Source of the DNA: Xestospongia bergquistia
Taxonomy: Eukaryota > Porifera > Demospongiae > Haplosclerida > Petrosiidae
Assembly (NCBI GenBank): GCA_963965975.1
Contig: OZ014423.1
Span: 2,914,001 to 2,978,000 of the forward strand
DNA: 64,000 nucleotides
Reading direction: 5' to 3'
The notes below the pieces were generated by a model that had not been told where the DNA came from, ran no database searches, and saw nothing but the letters and a program-made list of their open reading frames with translations. Shown here piece by piece: positions 1 through 10,930 of the stretch. The stretch's first letter is position 1; each line of letters opens with the position of its first letter. The position numbers were made by a program, and so were the translations under genes.

Positions 1-1083
1 ATAATGAAAATATGACATTGAATAAACCAGACAGTAATGGACAAGAGATACTTGAATATACTCTAAATACAAGTGAGTATATCACTCATAGGAACATAAT
101 GCTTAGGACTTTATATCAATACTAAATAAAAGCTCCTCTGTATCATTAATGAATATAATCCTTTTTATGTCATTACTGGATATAAGCTATTATATATCAT
201 TTCTGAATGTAACCCCTATATATTAACTGAATATAAGCTCCATCTAACCATCTTGATATTGTTGACTAATGTGTATTATAAATAATATTATTATGATCAT
301 TTTATTCTGATCAATGTCTTGTGCCAACTATAAAAAATTAGTAATTCTCCATTGTTTGTGGACCTTCAATCAGCTACATACTTGAATAATGATGCAATGA
401 TGTGGCCTACACAATAACTTCGACAACATGTAATTCTATAGATAAAGGGAACAGAATAACTTTTATGATTTATACCAAAGAATCACCTAGTACTTAACCA
501 ACTTGTAGGTTAACAACAATGGCATTAATGATGACACAATCTCTCTCTTACTCTTTCTCATTCCCTCTCTAGTCACTAGACAGACTTATTAATTAAGGTG
601 AATTTTGTGAAATATTCTAAGGTACAGCTGTAGAATTCCTAGGTCCAGGAGTAGCCCCTCCTGTGGATATTTAAACACTAAGGAATGGCAATACAGCTGA
701 AGTACTTCCTGTCAGAAATAGCTCTTATCAGGTAATCATATTTTGTTTACATAATATCTGTTAATTTCTTTCTATTACAGTAAGGCATTATAGATATGTC
801 TTGATGACGATCCTATTTATATCATTATGTAATTAATGCCAGGGAGTGACTTACTGAAATTCCAAAGAGAAGCTAAATAAGACCAAGAGTTTTATATGAT
901 AAATAAAGTCACTTGATCTGACTGTACTCTTTTAAAACTCATCTATTAATCCATTAATTTTTTATCTGCTCATTTGTTTATCTATCTATTCATTTTCATC
1001 TTAATGTCCTTTTGACTATCAATCCAGTCATCCACCATTTATCCATATAACTATTTATGCATTTATTTCTTTCTTTATAGGGT
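1..1083. other. AT-rich non-coding stretch
   Basis: No reading frame, repeat unit or RNA gene could be recognised here. The sequence is AT-rich with short homopolymers and lies upstream of the kinase relic. Confidence 0.5.
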
Positions 1084-1490
1084 CCTGTATTTTTGACTTT
1101 AGTAGAATTTGTTCAGATAGCATTAGATGTTGCTCAAGGTTGTTGTTACTTGGAATAGCAACACTTTATTCACATAGTTCTTATTACATGTAATTCTCTT
1201 ATGTCAAGTAAAGAAGTAGAGTTTGTTATAAAGTTTACTGATTTTGGTCTTCTAAAGAAGTATACTCAAGAGTACTACTACCAGGTTAGATAGAGAGAAT
1301 ACATGTGTGTTTTATATCTTTGCTTTGTTTAAGTAAAATGATAGAGGAAGTTACTGGTATAATGGATGGCACCCCAGAGGTTCTTCATTGGAAGTTTACA
1401 AATGTGTCAGATATTTGGTAAGTTAAGGTTGAAATGGTTACTATAAAGCTATCATTATTGTAAAGGTCTTATGGAGTACTTATGTGGGGA
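1084..1490 (+). pseudogene. receptor tyrosine kinase domain relic
   Basis: Three pieces of a tyrosine kinase domain occur in order. The first (about 1093-1285) reads through the helix before the catalytic loop (ALDVAQGCCYLE), then a degraded catalytic loop, then TDFGL in place of the activation DFG. The second (about 1360-1420) carries the WMAPE activation-segment end and FTNVSDIW. The third (1466-1489) reads SYGVLMWG after an intron-like gap. A stop codon interrupts the first piece just after CCYLE, the HRD triad is lost (HIV instead), and a one-base shift separates WMAP from the rest. The order and wording fit the insulin-receptor/ROS/ALK class of kinases, which is known for this family; the gene is dead here. 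No upstream receptor portion is visible. Confidence 0.6.
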
Positions 1491-1499
1491 TTATCACAA

Positions 1500-1660
1500 A
1501 TGGACAGATAGATGTATCAATGGATAATGGACTAATGGAAGAATGTTTAAATATGAGAGATGAATTGATAGACAAATAATTCAAGGACCAATGGATGGAT
1601 GAATGGATCAATAGATGAATGGATTGATAAATCCATTGACCATTAGATAATACTAGTATG
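1500..1660 (+). repeat. degenerate ATGGAT/GATAGAT simple repeat
   Basis: Imperfect short repeats built on atgga and gatagat run through this stretch, such as atggatgaatggatcaatag. No coding potential is seen. Confidence 0.5.
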
Positions 1661-1896
1661 TATCACTAGATATTGAATGAATTATTAAAGTGATTATATT
1701 AATAGTTTGTCTGACTTAGTACAAATATTATAATTGTTCATTTTCTTTATTTCTAGAAAGAAAAAAATACACACATTACACAAAATTTACACAAATAGTA
1801 AAGTCATTTTTAGAACATGTAAACAATAAAGAGATGGTTATTATTATAATGATAATAATTATGATTTAAGAAATAGTACAAATAGTAGATATTGTA

Positions 1897-1958
1897 TGTA
1901 GTATCACCTTGGACTTTGCACTTTGGACTTAAATTATAATATTAATAAGTTTTGATTA

Positions 1959-2004
<46 letters not shown>

Positions 2005-2069
2005 TTATATATGTATTGGTACATTTTGTTTTAAAAAACAGTTGTTGTTTTTGAGTTGCGAACTTTACA
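1897..2069 (+). repeat. 5' LTR of G1
   Basis: Starts tgtagtatc and ends aactttaca. It shares the blocks ctttggactt, gttttgattagt, ggtacattttgttt and gttgttgtt with the 3' LTR. It is longer than its partner because a TA microsatellite has expanded inside it. The next bases, tggtgttagg, could start a primer binding site. Confidence 0.7.
1961..1996. repeat. (AT)18 microsatellite
   Basis: Eighteen AT units in a row inside the G1 5' LTR, followed by imperfect gtatgtat. The 3' LTR has ordinary sequence at this place, so the expansion came after insertion. Confidence 0.9.
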
Positions 2070-2087
2070 TGGTGTTAGGAGTGGGAT

Positions 2088-2899
2088 ATGATGGCCCCAT
2101 ACCAAATCCCAGACCCAGAGCCATTTGACTTCTCCAACACAGATGGTTGGCCTAAATGGTCAGACGATTTTAAAGATTTCAACAATCATCTGAACTTAGT
2201 GGAAAGTCAGAAGAGAACCAAACTAGCACTTTGATATAATCAATGGGAGACACACAGATGATATTTACCAGTCAGTTAAGAAGTGGTGAAAAAAAAGTTT
2301 GACGACAACTTCATGAAAAAGAAAAACGTAATCTATGAGAAAGCCAAATTCAACATGAGACGACAAGAAGGTGAGCCAGTGGATGCATTCATAACTGCAT
2401 TGTTTAACTTAGCATTGAAATGTGATTACGGAAAATTGAATGATGAAATGATTAGATACAGAATTGTGGTGGAGATAAGGAACCAATCACTGTCTGAGAA
2501 GATGGAACTTGACAAGACTCTGACACTGAAGAAGGCAGCCAGAATGGCTAGAGAAGCAGCAACCACAGCTATGAGATGGAGACAAGAAAGAAGTTGAGGT
2601 AATAAGAAGAACTCCCAGCAGAGACAGTACAAGTGCTTATCAAAGAGATCAAAAAGAATATCTACAAGAAATAGATCTGCCCATGGGTTACTTAACAGCA
2701 GTAAACTAGCCCAACAGCCATAACAAAGACAAACAATTTGTACAAGGTGTGGAAAGAACCATCCCACTGGAAGAGAATCCTGCCCAGGTAGACTATCCAA
2801 ATGCTTTAAATGTGGTAAGACAGGACACTTTCACTGTTTGTGTAGGAGTACTGTTAATAATGTTTAAACTAGGACAAGAAGTGACTCAGAGAACTCTAA
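2088..2899 (+). pseudogene. gypsy gag with zinc knuckle, broken
   Basis: The frame opens at ATGATGGCCCC with a PDPEPFDF start typical of a gypsy gag group common in marine invertebrates. A stop follows near 2233 and a frameshift near 2280. The central gag block is open from 2283 to 2597 (KKKFDDNF to ARMAREA). A zinc knuckle in another frame follows (about 2728-2850), with two Cys pairs in CTRCGK and CFKCGKTGHF. Gag would package the element RNA. The N-terminal, central and knuckle parts lie in different frames, so no full gag can be made. Confidence 0.7.
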
Positions 2900-2915
2900 T
2901 AGTGACAGTGACTGG

Positions 2916-3270
2916 ATGTTTTTGGGAGTTGATAGTGGAATAAACATAACCAATCAGTGGATGACTAAACTGAAACTGAATCTACAAATCATTAAATTCA
3001 AAATAGATACAGGAGCTGATGTTACCGTGATCCCATCAACTACATATGACCTATACTATGATGGAACGCTCCACCATACTAAGGCGCATGCACGGAATGA
3101 GTTGAAGGTTCATGGATGGTTTGAAGCAAACTTTGAGAAAGGAAAAGATGAAGTGAAAGAAACTGTATATGTCGTAGGTTTGCAAACACCCTTGGCTGGA
3201 ATACCTATTATTGGGAAACTGAACTTAACGAATCATTATGTACAAAGAAATGCTTGGCATTGTTTGAACC
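2916..3270 (+). pseudogene. gypsy aspartic protease fragment
   Basis: The retroviral-type aspartic protease signature DTGADVTVIP is at about 3005-3035, followed by a region ending in PIIGKLNL where the second conserved strand (hydrophobic-hydrophobic-G) sits. The protease would cut the Gag-Pol polyprotein. Right after this, at about 3240-3260, the sequence jumps to RNase H, so the whole reverse transcriptase is deleted. Confidence 0.7.
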
Positions 3271-3796
3271 AAACAGACAAACAATAGTGTCTGCTAATGC
3301 CTCTGCATATGGACTAGACACTGTGTTATGTCAGAAACAACCAGATGGAGGTTTGAGACAGATTGCATACGTATCAAGAGCTATGACTGAGTGTGAACAG
3401 AGATACGCCCAAATAGAAAAAGAGGCACTAGCACTGACTTGGGCCTGTAAAAGACTCAATCAGTAGCTTCTGGTGTCTAAGTTTTTACTAGAATCAGATC
3501 ACAAACTGTTAGTTCCTTTGATGTCAACTAAAAACTTGGAAGAGTTACCTATAAGAATACAAACATTTCGTCTCCGGATGATGAGATACCAATATGACAT
3601 TAAACACATCTCTGGAAAAGAAATGAAAACTGCTGATTTCCTATCAAGATCACCATTACCAAATACTGGAATTTCTGAATTACAAGAAGAGATAGAAGGA
3701 TATATCAATCTTATATTGAGCCATCTGCCAGCAACAGATAAAAGATTAACCGAGATAAAGGAACATCAAGAAAAAGACCCAACACTACAGAAATGA
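3254..3796 (+). pseudogene. gypsy RNase H fragment
   Basis: Gypsy RNase H motifs appear in order: NASAYGLDTVL (usually D in the first position; N here), YVSRAMT, RYAQIEKEALAL, then after a stop near 3466 SDHKLLVPL, and finally HISGKEMKTADFLSR. The change of the first aspartate and the in-frame stop make it inactive. It continues without a normal spacer towards integrase. Confidence 0.7.
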
Positions 3797-3889
3797 AAAA
3801 AGGAAATTCAGCAAGGGAGGAGAAAGAAGAAGTGTATGAGATTTGGAGATTTATCAATTCATAATGGACTGATGATGAGAAGTAACAGA

Positions 3890-4440
3890 ATAGTGATAGA
3901 CATAGAATCCCCCAGATAGCAGTCTCTAATAATGGACCACGATATTCATCATCTGAGTTTGCCCAATTTGCAAGGGAATACAAATTTAACCATATTACCA
4001 GTAGCCCACATTTTCCACAAGCAAATGGAGAATCTGAAAGAGCTGTTCAAACTGTGAAAGGACTACTTAAACAATCTAATGATCTGTATTTAGCCTTACT
4101 TGCTTATTGTTCTACTACCCTAAAATTAGGCTATAGTCCAGCTGTGTTATTAATGGGAAGAGCATTGAGAACCAACATACCCATCCCACTAGAACAGCTT
4201 CAACCTAAATTGCCAAACAGTAAAGATCTCAGGAAGAAAAATAAAGAGATGAAAATTAAACAGAAAGAAAATTATGATAACAGACATAAGACATCTGAAC
4301 AATCTATTTTAGAACCTGGAGATTGAGTATGGATATCTGATCAAGGAGTTTCTGGAGAAGTGGAAAATGAATAAGGACCAACATTATACCAAGTTCAAAT
4401 GTCAACAGAAGTTGTCAGAAGAAATAGACACGACCTAAAC
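3890..4440 (+). pseudogene. gypsy integrase C-terminal half
   Basis: The piece starts in the catalytic core with SNNGPRYSSSEF (the second catalytic aspartate of SDNGPQF is N here) and goes on through HFPQANGESERAVQ, which holds the catalytic glutamate. A C-terminal tail follows with two stops (near 4325 and 4370). The first catalytic aspartate and the zinc-binding domain are missing. It is joined to the RNase H part by a deletion near 3800-3890. Confidence 0.65.
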
Positions 4441-4605
4441 ATACTTCCAAGTCAAGATGAGCACTTGAGTGGAGACCATAAACAACCCATTACTCAGTTT
4501 AGTACTTTCGGTGATACATCTCAACTAAGGAGAAGTTCGAGACAGTCAAAACCACCTGACCAATATGGAGTCTGGTTGAACAGTGTCCACCAGAACGGGG
4601 GGAGA

Positions 4606-4734
4606 TGTAGTATCCCATTGACTTTTCACTTTGGACTTGAATTAAAATATATTCATGAGTTTTGATTAGTGTACAAATATTGGTACATTTTGTTTTAAAA
4701 ACAGTTGTTGTTATTGAGTTGCAGACTTTAGACA
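4606..4734 (+). repeat. 3' LTR of G1
   Basis: Begins tgtagtatccc and ends gactttagaca. The purine tract gggggga lies just before it. It lacks the TA expansion of the 5' copy and differs by several substitutions, which points to an old insertion. Confidence 0.7.
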
Positions 4735-5272
4735 GCATTCTTACATAATTTGTTAGGACAAGGTTCCTAAGTATTATCATAAAGTTACCACTGTCTCTTG
4801 GGATCTAAACCCTTTGTGATAATAATTATCTAGGTGGTAGAATGTCTTGAGACGAGTCCATGGTGTGATTAGTGCATTAAATGTATGTATACTGTAGAAG
4901 TTTTTAATGCTACCTTTCTTATAGTAGATGAAAATTTGGAAAATACCATGTGTATTTCTGTTTGAGAATTGCAAAACAGCAGACTGAGGAATTATTTGTT
5001 TGTCCAACCAGAAGGAAAGATAGGGTGATGCAACTGTGTAGACCAACTGGAACTCTCCATAAAAATGTACTAAATTTATGAGTGTTACTGTTAATATGAT
5101 ATTATAGTGCTTCTTCAAGACCATGTGTCTCAAAGAAGTGTTGGACCATGCTGATCATCAATGAAGTAATTCATATGCATTGAAATACTCTCACAGTGCA
5201 CACCAAATTACCACACTTTTGTGGTGTTTTCAAAAAGATTGGCTTAGGCTGCCATGGGTCACTTGTAGTGTT
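4735..5272. other. non-coding stretch
   Basis: Nothing recognisable: no conserved motif, repeat or exon pattern was seen on either strand. Confidence 0.5.
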
Positions 5273-5470
5273 GTTTTAGTTAAATATAACTAAAACTAAA
5301 ACTTTTATAGTTTAGTCTATTTGACTTTTAGTTAACTAACTATAACTAACTAAATCTTTTTCATCTGACAATTAACTAACTAAAACTAACTAAAGGTTTT
5401 ATGAAACCAAGAAAAGTAACTAAACTAACTAAAATTAATGCATTAATGGCAAAACTAACTATAACTATTA
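5273..5470. repeat. TAACTAAA-type low-complexity repeat
   Basis: Irregular copies of taactaac, aactaaaac and ttagttaacta crowd this stretch on both strands. The unit is not kept in strict tandem register, so it resembles a decayed minisatellite or the subterminal part of a transposon rather than a clean satellite. Confidence 0.6.
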
Positions 5471-6612
5471 CAGTTATTTCCGAACTAAAACAACAGATAC
5501 CTGTACTCAATAAATAACTATCATACTTGCACAAAAGATAAACGACTAGTAAGTGATATGCTAACTTGTCATAAGTTAACTGATAATAAAAGATAGCACA
5601 ATTCATTACAAGCACATGTATACCTTTCACTTTGGCGTCACAATAAGCTATCACAATGCACAATAAATCTGTGTGCTGGCCATACATCAGTAGGCAGTAA
5701 AAGACAGGAAGTCGAAACTTCTGTTATGTCTGCTATGTCAACTGCAAGACCAAAAGCAAGCCCAGTTTGGGAATAATTTTGACGATGATGAAACAACAAA
5801 TATAATGTTTGCAAAATTAAGACCTCAAAAAAGGTTGAATGTGAGAATGAGAATAAAATAAAAGGAAAAAATGCAACTAATTTAAAACAGTACCTGAGCA
5901 AATATCTTGCTAATATTTATAGGAATTAATTGGAGAAAAAAAAAAGTCTTAAGTACGCATAAATAGTATTTGGAGAAACATGTACTTACTAATAAAAGTA
6001 ACACTGAAGAAAGTGTAAAAGTGCTTGCAGTTTGAGTGTAGAGTGGGAATGTAACAATCTGAGAAAGAGATTATCTCTAAATGATATCTTTTTGAATCAC
6101 ACATGACAGAAATAGTTGAATGTGGTTTTCAAATAGACGTCAATTGAGAAGTATCTTCACAGTATTATATGGATTATAGGAAATGTTAGACAAGTAACTG
6201 GAGCAATTGCAAGAGGAGGGATTCGTTGAACCAGTTCATTTCTTGTTCTAGTGTGTCTTCTACTTTATCAAAGGCATCTGTATTATTTATCTATTGTTTT
6301 TCTTGAGCCAGTCTTCCCTGACGTGGCCTAGTCTTGTATGTTGTCTCCTTTGTGAATGTACCGTTTAGACAGAGGTGAATCATGAGATCACAAAAATGTC
6401 TTGATATAACTAACCTCTTTGCCACAGTGTATCCTTGTAATGACATAAACTTGATATATGGTTGACCTTCACACAACGGAAACAAACCTCACGCTCATGA
6501 TGAGGTACTTACTCTGTGTATGCTTTAACTTGTACTAACATCATTCGAGCTGTTCAAAAGACATACTTGACATTCAATTATGTTAGGTATTGTTGGTGTT
6601 TTCAACATCACA
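5471..6612. other. non-coding stretch
   Basis: AT-rich sequence without recognisable exons, repeats or RNA genes. Confidence 0.4.
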
Positions 6613-6719
6613 CGTAAAGTAAGAGTTTTCTCTGCCAATAATTTCTTTTGAACTGGTACACTTACCAGACCACAAACAAATCTATCTTGGAGCACCTCAT
6701 TTTTTATGGTCCCATAAAC
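6613..6719 (-). pseudogene. gypsy gag scrap
   Basis: Read on the minus strand this gives a gag block, EVLQDRFVCGL followed by QKKLLAEKTLTL. This is the conserved core of the gag family also seen at 46905-47607 and 53362-54687 (DRFVCGLSNEAIQRRLL). The piece is about 35 codons and nothing of the element survives around it. Confidence 0.5.
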
Positions 6720-7778
6720 CCTTCCACCTATTCTCCTATCTTCTGGTCTTGACCAAAAAATTAAATCTTGGAAGATATAGACTTGATGGTGCCTTTAGTA
6801 TTTGTACCAAGGAAGCATTGTGTTTTCTCAAGGTTTATCCAGGAGTTGCATATCGCAAAGTAGAGCATAGCTTTTGGTCCCAATAATGCTAAGAAATATA
6901 GGAACCCTTTTATCCTCAGCAATGTCATTCAGCTGAAGGAACAGTCTTCATTCTTTCTCCAAATATACTAATGGCACCCCATATAGGAATTGTTAAAAAA
7001 GTGGATACATTCATATGGTTGACAATATAGCTGTTAAATCTTGCACCAACTGTAAACATAGGCCTCATTGAATATGTGCACATGAATAACAGTTGAGTGC
7101 ATGTTTTGACTAGGACTAACACAACTTTTATCCAGTAATACAATATAGTAGCTATCAGATTGTACGTGCTTGGTATCCATCCCTGTATATGGTGCAATGA
7201 CTACCTTATCCAACATAGATACATTTAGCATGGTAGTGCATGTTTCGGTAATAGGAAGCAATAATTACGATTTCTGTCTTAATGCTAAATGGTGAATGAA
7301 ACTTGTCTAGTAAGTCACCTCTAGTTGCATTTTCCTGAGCTTTTTTTATTACAGCAACAAAAATTTAAGCAAGTACAGTGCACTGGAGCATGAACACCTA
7401 ATTTTTTATAATATAAATGAAATTTGAGAGGATATGGGACAGTACACATGTTTGTCGTGGTGCTTACTTCTACCACAAAATCTTCAAGAACTGAAGAGTT
7501 CGTTCACAATCCTCAAAAGCTCAATCTGGAACTTCAACGCATGGAATGTTTATCACTCTAATGAAGGACTATTGAACGAGAGCATCCAAATTATTTTCTA
7601 TCCAGTTCAGACGAAGGTAAATTGTTGTAGGTTTTAGAGTTATAAAGTAAACCATTATCAATCAAATATTACAAATGAAGATTTATTATGATTCATTTAT
7701 CATCGTGGTTATTCAAACATTAATTTTATTTTATATGACAGCACTTGAATATCTTGTTGCAATGTTTTAACAACAATA
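6720..7778. other. non-coding stretch
   Basis: No supported gene. Short open frames here have no recognisable motif and no splice pattern. Confidence 0.4.
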
Positions 7779-8682
7779 AAACCTTTTGCAAAAACTATTC
7801 ACACAACATGATGACATGTGGAAGGAGTGGAAGGAAATGCAGGAGAAGCAAACAGAACTGAGCCATTGACTGGCTTTAATGGAAGATAAAATTGAATTAA
7901 CTGTAAGACTTATCATCAAGTGATAAATCATTGTCTCTAATTTTGTATGTAGAAGAAAATTACTACAATACACGGACCAGTTAGAAGAAGGCTTTAACTC
8001 AGATGAAAGTTTACAATTAGCTGTAAAAATTGCTTACTATTTACACTGTATGTATAGCTTGAAATCTGCTCACAATAAGAATACAAAGGGAAAAGTAATC
8101 GGCAAAATACATTTAGCATATAAGTACTGTGAGGAAGATGTCACAGGTATATAAGGTTTTGTATTACATAAAATGGCGCAATTTTTTAGTTGGTGTTAGA
8201 AGTAGGTATGAAAGCTTAAGAAGAGAGTATTTAGATGAGGAGAAAGAGAACTTTGAAGAAATACATCCTTCTAAAGGCAAAATTAAAAAAATATAGGCAA
8301 TAAAAAGATGTGTATGTAAGTAACATAATAAGTGTTTTTTATCCAAGCACAGAAATTTCATAATAGAGCTTTTGTGGTTTTACTAAATGAAATGAATCAC
8401 TTGAAGCTAATTTCTGTTGATTTTATGCCTGAAAAAATTATGATAGTGATGATTCAAATGCATTAGTCATTCATGAACTGACATGGTGTTCAAACAGTAA
8501 GTAACCATCATAATTCTCATTGTTTAAACCATTGTAGAACTAATGGATTTTTATATGCTAGACAAAGATACGAAATGAAAGTTTGGAATGATGGCATATA
8601 CATGGCACAAAAAGTAGAAAGGCAGGAACACCATCCAACAGCCTACCACCGTTCAACACTCCCTAGTGGACAATATCAGTAA
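7779..8682 (+). pseudogene. uncharacterised multi-exon gene relic
   Basis: Several exon-like blocks share one strand and compatible splice phases. Block 1 ends at about 7902 (WKEWKEMQEKQTE, then a stop, then LALMEDKIELT). Block 2 (about 7952-8146) reads a smooth helix-rich stretch ending EDVTG at a gt donor. Block 3 starts after ttttttag near 8190 and ends in a stop at about 8296. Further blocks carry DSDDSNALVIHELTWCSN and a final PTAYHRSTLPSGQYQ ending at 8682. One in-frame stop and at least one frameshift argue for decay. The acidic DSDD.ALV.H block is a type I associate with C-termini of transposon-encoded proteins, but no family can be named with confidence. Confidence 0.35.
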
Positions 8683-9138
8683 ATAATTTGGTACTTGGAT
8701 AGAATTTTACTGTTTGTAGTCTTTGAAGAGCTAATATCTAGTGTAACCAATTCTTCAGTTATTGGAATATTGATATTTAATAATCTTTATATACTTGTTA
8801 GATAGTGCTAAGTTGTGTTGTACTCGAATTAAATTACCCTGCTTTGATAGTTGATACATAAAAAGGTGATTTTGATTTGTATCAAATGATAAGTTATGTA
8901 AAATGTTTATTAACATTTTACCTTGCTTTAGAAAGTTTTATAAACTAGAGGAAATCATTTTTGAGTTAGCAAAAAGTTAAATGTGTAGCATTTGATTAAA
9001 TTTTACTTATTATTTTCTTAGATACTGTTGAACAAGTTACTGTAATTGGACATAATTAATTTTTGATAAAATTTTATTAATAAATTAAATTTAATTAATT
9101 GCAAAATATTAACCTAGAGCACAAAGAGTAGCCATGGA
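8683..9138. other. non-coding stretch
   Basis: AT-rich, with no recognisable feature. Confidence 0.4.
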
Positions 9139-9892
9139 GTGTACTTGTGTGCACCAGTGTGGGAACTGAGCTTTCTCATAATAAAAACATGCTCAGTGCA
9201 TATTTATCCCTTTCCTGGAAGTTTCCATGAAATGTCCAAGCTAGTTTCCAATTCTGAGAACTCTTCAGAACACCTTTGTGAACAAGATAGTTTCCAAGGT
9301 GTGTACTGTCCCTGTTCTAGCTATGCTGGACAAGATAGTTCTATTAATAAATGTACAGTAGCTGATAATGACAGAAAAAGGCAAAGCACAGGAGCATGAA
9401 GCCCAACACACAAAAAGAAAATTGTGTAATTAATGTGTGTGTGTCATTTTTTCAAACAAGGCATTTTGATATTTTTAGACATGCCATAAGTAACTGACAC
9501 TATTACACTATTCATGTTTATATTACAGTCATACTGTAATTTATATTGACTCTGCTGATTGTCATTAAGGCAACCTCACTTATATTTTAGACATAGATAA
9601 ACATTTTTCTAATAATACTGATAACTGCAATACTGATGTTGCCTGTACCAATGCTATGGCAGTTTTATATGTACACGTGATATATAGTAAATGGGGACAA
9701 ATTTGTGTATGTTTGTAGTTTAAAATAATTGTACTATAATCATTTTTTGAATGTTTTAACTTATAATTAACTACCCAGACTAATGATCATTTATTAATAT
9801 TGCTATCATCAATCATATCTATTTTTTAGATAGAAATGAATGTTCTTCTAATACTGATAACTGTGACACTGAAAAGCACTAAAGTGCAAAAC
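9139..9892 (+). pseudogene. EGF-like repeat exons, plus strand
   Basis: Three EGF-like pieces lie in order. The first, within 9139-9399, has the C-terminal half of an EGF module (CEQDSFQGVYCPCSSYAG then a last Cys in NKC). The second, after an ag at 9590, reads TDNCNTDVACTNA. The third, from 9829, begins NECSSNTDNCDT, the calcium-binding EGF start, and runs into a stop. EGF modules normally occur in secreted or cell-surface proteins and bind calcium or partners. Each copy lacks some of the six cysteines, so this is a decaying gene. A related cluster lies on the other strand at 15258-15800. Confidence 0.5.
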
Positions 9893-10161
9893 TCTCAATG
9901 CAGTTTCTGTTATTATATTACTTTGTTGCCAATTGGCATGCCACCATTGCATAACAAGTTACTATAATAAATAGTTAGAATGAAATAAGCAACTGAATTG
10001 TATGAACACTTTTTTATTTTATGCAGGTAGTAGATGATGTTAAGACTATAGGTGTGGCAAGTGCCAGCTTAACCCTAATAGGCATGTCAGTGAAAGATAT
10101 ATTCAACTGGTTTAAGAGAGTTTCTTTGTAAATTGTATATTTGTAGACTTACAGTAGTTTT
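9893..10161. other. non-coding with one exon-like block
   Basis: A frame from about 10027 to 10131 reads VVDDVKTIGVASASLTLIG and onwards to a stop after an ag. It is short and matches nothing I recognise. The last five bases, gtttt (10157-10161), are the left target duplication of the copia element. Confidence 0.35.
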
Positions 10162-10483
10162 TGTTTGCAGGTGCGTTTGTAAATCCGTCACCAAGATATT
10201 TCAATAGACTCACAGGAAATCAATTATTTTTTAAGGATCAAAATATAGAATACACAAATCAGATAAGGTCCTACTTAAATACACAACTGAAAAGAGCAGA
10301 GCCTCAAGTCATAAGGACAAAGACCCAAACAAAATCATAACAAAAAACACAATAAACAGAGAGATGGCTAAGGGAAGGACAAGAAGGAAGAGCTAGGATG
10401 AGGCACATTAATTAAACCTATCAACACATATACAGTAGTCAACACATGACACACAACTGCCTAATTACACTCATATACCAACA
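10162..10483 (-). repeat. 3' LTR of copia element
   Basis: In element orientation it begins TGTTGGTATATGAG and ends CA. The purine-rich aagtgggag just inside it (10484-10492 on the plus strand as ctcccactt) is the polypurine tract. Confidence 0.85.
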
Positions 10484-10490
10484 CTCCCAC

Positions 10491-10820
10491 TTAATTTGGC
10501 AGTTTGTTTTCCATTAGTCCCATACTCAATCGTAGAGTTTCAAACCTTCCTTTATTCAGTGGCTTGGTCAGTATTTCAGCAATCATGTCACTTGTTGGAC
10601 AGTATCTCAGCTCAATTATTCTCTTTTGTAAAGACTCACGAACATAGTGGTAACGAATATCAATGTGCTTTGTCCTTGCATGTATAATGGGATTTTTTGC
10701 GATGGCAATGGCCCCTTGATTATCTTCCATCAGCACTGTTGGTGTAGTAGTGCTCACGTTCAAGTCTGACAATAACCTTCTCAACCAAGTTGCTTCTTGA
10801 ATAGCTGCACTAAGTGCCAC
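10491..10820 (-). pseudogene. copia RNase H, C-terminal end of Pol
   Basis: Reads the copia-type RNase H: EATWLRRLLSDL, then MEDNQGAIAIAKNP, then ARTKHIDIRYHYVRE, ending about 7 bases from the LTR, as is usual for this group. The conserved D of EDNQGA and the H of KHIDI are kept. A stop just upstream (near 10850) separates it from reverse transcriptase. The normal role is to degrade the RNA strand during reverse transcription. Confidence 0.8.
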
Positions 10821-10930
10821 ATATTCAGCTTCAGACGTTGAAAGTGCAACAACTCCTTACTTCTTGCTCAACCAGTCAATTGATCCTCCGGCCATTATGA
10901 ACAAATTTCCAGTAGTAGAATGACGATCAT

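Larger units (their letters stand above)
1897..4734 (+). mobile_element. decayed Ty3/gypsy retrotransposon (G1)
   Basis: The element is bounded by two similar short LTRs (1897-2069 and 4606-4734) that both begin TGTAGTATC and end in CA. A purine tract of g and a residues (4597-4605) sits directly before the 3' LTR, as expected for plus-strand priming. The inside holds gag, zinc knuckle, protease, RNase H and integrase pieces in gypsy order, but the reverse transcriptase is deleted and several stops and frameshifts are present. No matching target duplication was found at the ends. The gag is closely related to the open gag at 63175-64000. Confidence 0.75.

Noticed and set aside
2426..2800. 124-codon minus-strand frame
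   Set aside because: It is antisense to the G1 gag, and its hydrophobic look comes from the reverse reading of Lys/Glu-rich codons.
7434..7637. 67-codon frame on the plus strand
   Set aside because: No motif, no splice pattern and no support from neighbours.
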